From contig CAZWRV010000046.1 of assembly GCA_964636325.1 (NCBI GenBank), positions 1 through 46,271 of the forward strand: a DNA stretch of 46,271 nucleotides. The letters are read 5' to 3'. A model generated the notes under the pieces. That model was given only the letters and a program-made list of their open reading frames with translations, was not told the origin of the DNA and searched no databases. The position numbers were made by a program, and so were the translations under genes. Shown here piece after piece: positions 41,464-46,271 of the stretch. The stretch is from CAZWRV01 sp964636325 (lineage in GTDB: Bacteria > Verrucomicrobiota > Lentisphaeria > Victivallales > GWF2-50-93). Numbering within the stretch: the stretch's first letter is position 1; every line of letters begins with the position of its first letter.

Positions 41464-44400
41464 CTACGGAACCGGCAACAGCCGAGAATACGGATTATGC
41501 GGCCACACTGGCGGATTGGCATATGGCAGAAGTTCGACGGACTGCTTTCCTTCGTCGAGTCCTATGGTCATAAGTCCGTCGTACCATCCGGCCTGGACGC
41601 TCTGACCGTTGATGATCGCGACCACCGCCCACGGCCAGTTAATCCATCCTCCGACGCTCCAGTTGAGCTTGAAGTCGTCAGGGAGCGTCTCCTTCGGCGG
41701 CAGATATTTGGCCGGCACGATGTTCTCCGGGATCGGCATCTGGAATATCCGGCGGCGCCCTTCGGTCGTTATAGTGACCTTGCCGGGTTCGCGGACGCAG
41801 ACGAACGGGGCTTCGCCCTTGACGTAGAAGTCCTTGTATCCTATACTGCCTAGCCCCATGTCTGCGATAAAGACGGTCCTGTCCTTTTCGACCAGCACAG
41901 AACCGACCAGCCCTGCCCCCGCCACATCAGGATCGGCGTTTTTTCCGGAGCCGTCCACGGAGATCGCCCTGCCTGTAGTAGCCGGGGGCTCCATCCGGGG
42001 AATCTGACGGCCGGCCCTGACAGTCTTCCCTTCTTTGGGATCAACGACTGTGGCATGCTCGAAGGGGCCGATCCCTTCGGCCTTGACGCCCTTGTATGCG
42101 ACCAAACCGTTCTGTCCCGACGCGTTGACAAGCAGTACCTTGTCCTTGAAGATGCGCACGGCGCCGGCATAAGCGTTTATGTCAACGATGTCGTTCTTGA
42201 ACTGTATCGGTTTTTCAACCGCGCAGAATACATAGTCCGTGGATTCGGGTGTCGTTACCCGGACAACGCCTTCAGCCAGGCTTTCGACCTTTCCGACGCC
42301 CGGTTCGGCGCCTTTCGAAGGATAAAACAGCGAGGTGTAGCCTTTGCCGGCCGGCTGGCTGAGGGATATCTGAGTGTAGTCCTCGTTGAAGCCCTGGACC
42401 TTCGTGCCTTTGACTGCGACCTGCGGATTCGCGGGTTCAGCAAAGACGATGTCCAGCTTCACGCCGTCCGCGCATTCTGCGCGCACGCCGCCGGGTATGG
42501 GCTTGACGCTCTCGTCCTTGGCGACGATCCATTGGTAGAACCAACTTTGCAGCGGGCAGTCTCCCTGAGTTGTATCGCGGACGACGACGTAGTTGGGGCC
42601 GTCCGGTTTTTCCGAGCGCACCATCAGCACCTGGCGGCTCCAGTCGAAATTGTTCTGCAATGCTTTTGTCTTGTCCCAGCGCTTGAGGAAGGTCTGGCGG
42701 CCTAGGAGGTATCCGACAGAGAGGGTGAATCCGTAGTCCTCGATGTTGGTGTCGACCCGGCCATGTTCGTGGTCTGCGAGGGCTTCGCCGAAGCAGATGC
42801 GCGAGTCATGGCAGATTCCCTGCGTGCCAGAGTAGCCCCAGCCGGTCGGCGGGCAGAGGCATGCGCCGCGGGCGTAGAGGACGAAGGTGCCCTGGTCCGG
42901 ATTCCAATGGCTCTGGGTGTAGCCCTGACGGAGGATGGCGCAGGTCTCCTCGGGAGAAAAACTGTGCGCCCGCAGGACGCCGCCGAAGCCGGCGATGATC
43001 TTGTCGGTGCGCACCGGCTTCACAGGCTTCAGGCCGGGAATCCAATAGAACCAGAATCCGGGATGGACCTGTTCGGTGCCGAAGTATGCGCCGCACTCCT
43101 CCCAGACGCCGAGACGCTCCGCTGCGTATGCCGGATCGCTCTTGGCGGTGAGGTTCGCAAGCAGGAACTCGGTCTGTCCCCCGGCGACATCGGCACCGTT
43201 GCCGAATCCTGGAAGCACGCGGACCTTGCGGTCGCCGAGCCATTCCTTATGATCCTTGCGGTAGAGGCCGCGTGGCGTGGTCGGCGGGGTGTCGATGTCG
43301 CGGAAATAGCGGCCGAGATCCTTTAGGTTCTCATATTTATCCAGGTCATAGCCTGCGTTGCGCAATGCAATTGCGGCGGTCGAGATGAAAATGCTTGGGC
43401 CATAGGTGGCGTAGCCGGGGTTCTCGCGGAAGGTTCCGCCCGCGCTGGTGATGTTGTATGATGCCTTCCACTTGGTGTAGACGGCCGCGTCATCGAGCCA
43501 CGTCTTCGCCATGGGATGATCCTGGATCATGGTAGCGTAGACCGGAAGCCCCATGTATCGGTTGATCGCCATGTTCGGATTGCCCATGTGTACGCCGGCG
43601 CCGCGAGGATTGAAGTCCGGGCTTGTCAGCATGTGGCATATGGCCGCGAGCTTCGCGCGCAGCTTAGTGCGCAGGTCCGCCGGCAGTTCCTTGCAGGCGA
43701 GCGCGCTTTCCGACGGGAAGATCGCGCCGTAGTCGAACTGCGTCTGCCGGTAGTGAGTGAGGAAGAACGGCAGCGAGGAGTTGAAGCGGCTGTCAAGCTG
43801 TTGTATGGCGTGCTGGGCCTCCTTCTCGGCCGCCTTCGGGTCGCCGTTCACGAGGTATGCGTCCTTGAGCAGTTCCTTCCCCGGCCAACGGTCGATGTTC
43901 TTCTTTATATCTGCAAGCTGGGCGGCGGTGAGGACGGCACGCGGGCGTTCAAGCTTCTGATCCTCGGGCCATTCGAGAATCCAGTCCTTGTAGTTGTCTA
44001 GCGTGATGAACGCATAATAGCTCCGATATAAGTCCATGGTGTCGTATAATGGCTTCTCAACTTCAACCTCCTTGCCGTCCTTCATGGCCTTGGTCTTCGA
44101 GGGTATCGGCCGAGGACCGAGGATGAGCGACCACATGCGGCAGCCGAGGGTCTGGGGAAGCGAAGGGTCGATCTCTTCCGTGGAAAACGGATTCTGCGGC
44201 GCGCCGTTGATGTTAATCGAGGTGCGCATCTTGGCGAGAACGCGGCCGTCGGCAGTCCACTGGAAATCAGATAGCGACTGGTTGGGCAGGCGCCAGCCGC
44301 CGACATGCTCGCTCATGATGCCGACGCAGGGAGATTTTACATCGCCCGCCTCGCTGTAGAGAAGATACCATAAGGACTTCGCCCCCCAGTCCGCCCAGCA

Positions 44401-45306
44401 GTAGAGCTGCGAGTGTCTTCGCTCCTGGCTGAAGTCAAGCGTTTCCTGCCATACGCATGAGTCGTGCTCGACACGGCGTTCGCGGAGCTTCTTCTGCTTG
44501 CCGTCGGGGAGCCGGTCGGCGGCAAACATGGCGGTGTCGGCCTTCCAGCCCTCATTGAGCTGAAGGACGAAGAAATCCTTGCCGGCGGTGGCGGAACCCA
44601 TGTCGTATTCCTCGGCGACATGCACCAGCGAAAGCTCCGCCTCGACACGGATGCGGACCTTGTAGTAGCCCTCCGGGACAAACTTCACCTCATAGGCATA
44701 TTCCTTGTAGAGCGGGCCGTCGGCGACGACCTTCTGGGAAAAGGACAATATCTTGCGGTCGGATTCGAGCCAGCCTTTGCCGGCCCACTTGCCGTCGGAC
44801 AGACGGTAGGCCAGGATCGGCGCCGGGACTTCCTTGGGATCTGCAGGCGGATCGAATTTCTTCTCGCCGGGTGCCGGGATGCGGATGCCGACTTCCGCGG
44901 AGGTCACCTCAAGAGCTTCACCCTTGGCTTCGGCCTTGACTCTTTCCGAAAATTCTTTTGGCTGCGCCGATGCCTTGAGCGTGTAAGTCCATGCACCTCC
45001 CTTCTTCAGTTCAGCATAGAAGCTCAGGCGCGCCTTCTTGGCGGAGCCGTCGGGATTCTTCTCGGTCAAAACCAGCTGATGCTCGACCGGCGAGCCCTGG
45101 CCGTCGACCAGTTCGATCTTGCCCGGCATGAACTCTCCCGGCTGTCCCGCGATGTCGTAGTTGAGAAGCGTCCGCGGCCAGTCGCGCTCGATCCAGTTGC
45201 GGCAGGAGAAGACCAGGTCGGCGGCCCTAGTACATGGACCAAATCCAAGGAAGAAGGACGCGGCCATAATGAATGAAACCCGGAAGAGACGATGTCGATT
45301 CAGCAT
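41464..45306 (-). CDS. Large exported heparinase II/III-like lyase
   Basis: This 1280-residue exported protein starts with a signal peptide (MLNRHRLFRVSFIMAASFFL). The first 440 residues are beta-rich with no clear name. A helical domain (from about 457, RAVLTAAQLADIKKNID) and a beta-sheet domain follow, as in heparinase II/III and alginate-lyase families. The motif TQSHWNPDQGTFVLYARG near residue 795 matches the conserved HNDQGSF-like block of heparinase II/III. Such lyases cleave uronic-acid glycans by beta-elimination. The ATG at 45306 has AGGAG about eight bases upstream; in-frame codons above it have no family match. A downstream sulfatase and SGNH protein fit a sulfated or acylated glycan. 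Confidence 0.82.
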   Translation of the reverse strand: MLNRHRLFRVSFIMAASFFLGFGPCTRAADLVFSCRNWIERDWPRTLLNYDIAGQPGEFMPGKIELVDGQGSPVEHQLVLTEKNPDGSAKKARLSFYAELKKGGAWTYTLKASAQPKEFSERVKAEAKGEALEVTSAEVGIRIPAPGEKKFDPPADPKEVPAPILAYRLSDGKWAGKGWLESDRKILSFSQKVVADGPLYKEYAYEVKFVPEGYYKVRIRVEAELSLVHVAEEYDMGSATAGKDFFVLQLNEGWKADTAMFAADRLPDGKQKKLRERRVEHDSCVWQETLDFSQERRHSQLYCWADWGAKSLWYLLYSEAGDVKSPCVGIMSEHVGGWRLPNQSLSDFQWTADGRVLAKMRTSININGAPQNPFSTEEIDPSLPQTLGCRMWSLILGPRPIPSKTKAMKDGKEVEVEKPLYDTMDLYRSYYAFITLDNYKDWILEWPEDQKLERPRAVLTAAQLADIKKNIDRWPGKELLKDAYLVNGDPKAAEKEAQHAIQQLDSRFNSSLPFFLTHYRQTQFDYGAIFPSESALACKELPADLRTKLRAKLAAICHMLTSPDFNPRGAGVHMGNPNMAINRYMGLPVYATMIQDHPMAKTWLDDAAVYTKWKASYNITSAGGTFRENPGYATYGPSIFISTAAIALRNAGYDLDKYENLKDLGRYFRDIDTPPTTPRGLYRKDHKEWLGDRKVRVLPGFGNGADVAGGQTEFLLANLTAKSDPAYAAERLGVWEECGAYFGTEQVHPGFWFYWIPGLKPVKPVRTDKIIAGFGGVLRAHSFSPEETCAILRQGYTQSHWNPDQGTFVLYARGACLCPPTGWGYSGTQGICHDSRICFGEALADHEHGRVDTNIEDYGFTLSVGYLLGRQTFLKRWDKTKALQNNFDWSRQVLMVRSEKPDGPNYVVVRDTTQGDCPLQSWFYQWIVAKDESVKPIPGGVRAECADGVKLDIVFAEPANPQVAVKGTKVQGFNEDYTQISLSQPAGKGYTSLFYPSKGAEPGVGKVESLAEGVVRVTTPESTDYVFCAVEKPIQFKNDIVDINAYAGAVRIFKDKVLLVNASGQNGLVAYKGVKAEGIGPFEHATVVDPKEGKTVRAGRQIPRMEPPATTGRAISVDGSGKNADPDVAGAGLVGSVLVEKDRTVFIADMGLGSIGYKDFYVKGEAPFVCVREPGKVTITTEGRRRIFQMPIPENIVPAKYLPPKETLPDDFKLNWSVGGWINWPWAVVAIINGQSVQAGWYDGLMTIGLDEGKQSVELLPYANPPVWPHNPYSRLLPVP

Positions 45307-45341
45307 GCGACGTGCTCCTATGTTTTCATGTTTATTCAGAG

Positions 45342-46133
45342 TCACTTGTTTTCCTTGACCCAGATATCTATGCCGGATGCGCCATAGACGTTGTAGTTTG
45401 TCTGGACTCCGGAAGAAGGCCATGCGGAGTTCCAGTCGCCGGGATAGTCGCGGTTCTTCATCCAGAACACCCTGCCGTCCCCGAGCGCCACATGGCCGCC
45501 AGTCTTGTGGGCCCACTTGAGCATCCACTGGCCGGTCGTGCTCTCCGGATATATGAACAGGCCGGTGCGGCGATAGCCGCTGGATTCGCTGAACAGCATG
45601 AGATGCGGATACTTCGTAAGCCAGTTGTTGCCATACCACGGATAATCCTCCTGCCACCAGCGCCTGTCCCAGTCGAAATTGTTCCAGCGGTAGTCATAGT
45701 CGACCAGGTGGCCGCCGTTACCCCAGACTTGATTTCCCCAGCTGTAGGGCCGCATGGAAGGGCATTCGCTTGACTGCCGCGGCATGATGTTCCATACATG
45801 CTCCCACATCCACCAGGTCGTCTGCTTGCTGTTGTCGTTGGCATAGTTCGGCATGCACACCTGTCCACCGGAGGCGCTGTTGCCCCAGGTTCCATAATGG
45901 AGGTTTCCACAGGCGGCATGGATGCCGCTGCTGAATATGGCGTTCGCGAAAGGCGGAGCGCCATCATAGTCGGTTGAATATGCGATCGCCGCCACTGTCT
46001 GCTGCTTGAGGTTGTTGATGCAGACGGCTCGCCGCCCCATCTCCCTGGCCTTCGAGAGGGCCGGGAGAAGTATGGCCGCCAGAATGGCGATGATCGCGAT
46101 AACGACCAAGAGTTCTATTAGAGTGAATGGCAT
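45342..46133 (-). CDS. Pseudopilin-like protein with long C-terminal tail
   Basis: This 263-residue protein starts FTLIELLVVIAIIAILAA (residues 3-20), a type II secretion / type IV pilin N-terminus cleaved by a prepilin peptidase, then LLPALSKAREMGRR. The rest is a long variable region rich in Trp, Tyr, Gly and Asn. Such proteins are abundant in Lentisphaerota and related groups, where their role is not well known. The ATG at 46133 is just before the FTLIEL motif. It sits 36 bp upstream of the lyase start on the same strand, so the two are likely cotranscribed. Confidence 0.85.
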   Translation of the reverse strand: MPFTLIELLVVIAIIAILAAILLPALSKAREMGRRAVCINNLKQQTVAAIAYSTDYDGAPPFANAIFSSGIHAACGNLHYGTWGNSASGGQVCMPNYANDNSKQTTWWMWEHVWNIMPRQSSECPSMRPYSWGNQVWGNGGHLVDYDYRWNNFDWDRRWWQEDYPWYGNNWLTKYPHLMLFSESSGYRRTGLFIYPESTTGQWMLKWAHKTGGHVALGDGRVFWMKNRDYPGDWNSAWPSSGVQTNYNVYGASGIDIWVKENK

Positions 46134-46271
46134 GTTGCCTGTCAGACGCCGCGGCAATGCCGCAGTATTGTATCCAGTCTCAGGAGTAGAACAGGCAACC
46201 AAAGGAGGAGAAAATATACTCGATAGGCGCGGACCTTCACAAGGAGACAGTGGTGATCTCGGTGCTCGACT

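Noticed and set aside
1..46271. CRISPR arrays, tRNA or rRNA genes, and prophage genes
   Set aside because: I looked for regularly spaced repeats, cloverleaf genes and phage proteins and found none that could be supported by eye. A computed search could still reveal a tRNA.

Overview
The window looks like a piece of a Lentisphaerota-type (PVC superphylum) chromosome. The clues are a pseudopilin with the motif FTLIELLVVIAIIAILAA followed by a long Trp/Tyr-rich tail, a formylglycine sulfatase, a heparinase-like lyase, very large exported proteins of unknown function, several TIM-barrel sugar isomerases and UroD-like proteins, and many short dispersed repeats between genes. No rRNA, tRNA, CRISPR array or prophage was recognised. 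The taxonomic call is inference from gene content only.

Layout. 1-5.3 kb: a WbsX/GH99-like glycan protein, a tRNA-dihydrouridine synthase, an unknown helical protein and a fumarylacetoacetase-family enzyme, separated by gene-poor stretches that carry two copies of a 272-bp inverted-repeat element. 5.4-15.1 kb: an element with a very strong hairpin, an O-antigen-ligase-like membrane protein, an exported esterase-like protein and a 2005-residue exported protein. 15.1-31.6 kb: the most unusual part. It holds a stand-alone lipoyl carrier (no acyltransferase domain), a FabG-like reductase, a PA14 exported protein, a RelE/RHH toxin-antitoxin pair, a beta-carbonic anhydrase lipoprotein, a ketosynthase pair (one with an intact Cys-His-His site, one that has lost both His), the E1 alpha and beta subunits of a 2-oxoacid dehydrogenase, a GT2 glycosyltransferase, an acyl carrier protein, two alpha/beta-hydrolase-fold proteins with abnormal nucleophile elbows that resemble the exosortase-A-associated hydrolases 2 and 1, a methyltransferase, a sugar isomerase-like protein, a SPL-like radical SAM protein and a GT4 glycosyltransferase. 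31.6-46.3 kb: a carbohydrate-use region with a SGNH-like protein, UroD-like proteins (one intact, one broken), an AraC regulator, a DegT-family aminotransferase, a sugar isomerase, a sulfatase, a PHP hydrolase, a 1280-residue heparinase-like lyase and a pseudopilin.

Working together. My main hypothesis is that E1 alpha/beta, the lipoyl carrier, ACP, the KS alpha/KS beta pair and FabG form a dedicated acyl-building system. In it a 2-oxoacid would be decarboxylated onto a lipoyl domain, passed to the ACP and extended by the ketosynthase pair, and the product would be attached to a surface glycan made with the nearby glycosyltransferases and ligase. This is inferred from neighbourhood and active-site residues. 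The acyl transfer step, a ligase for the product, an exosortase and an E3 subunit are not visible in the window.

A second theme is repeats. At least six dispersed repeat families are present, and several copies end within about 120 bp upstream of a start codon.
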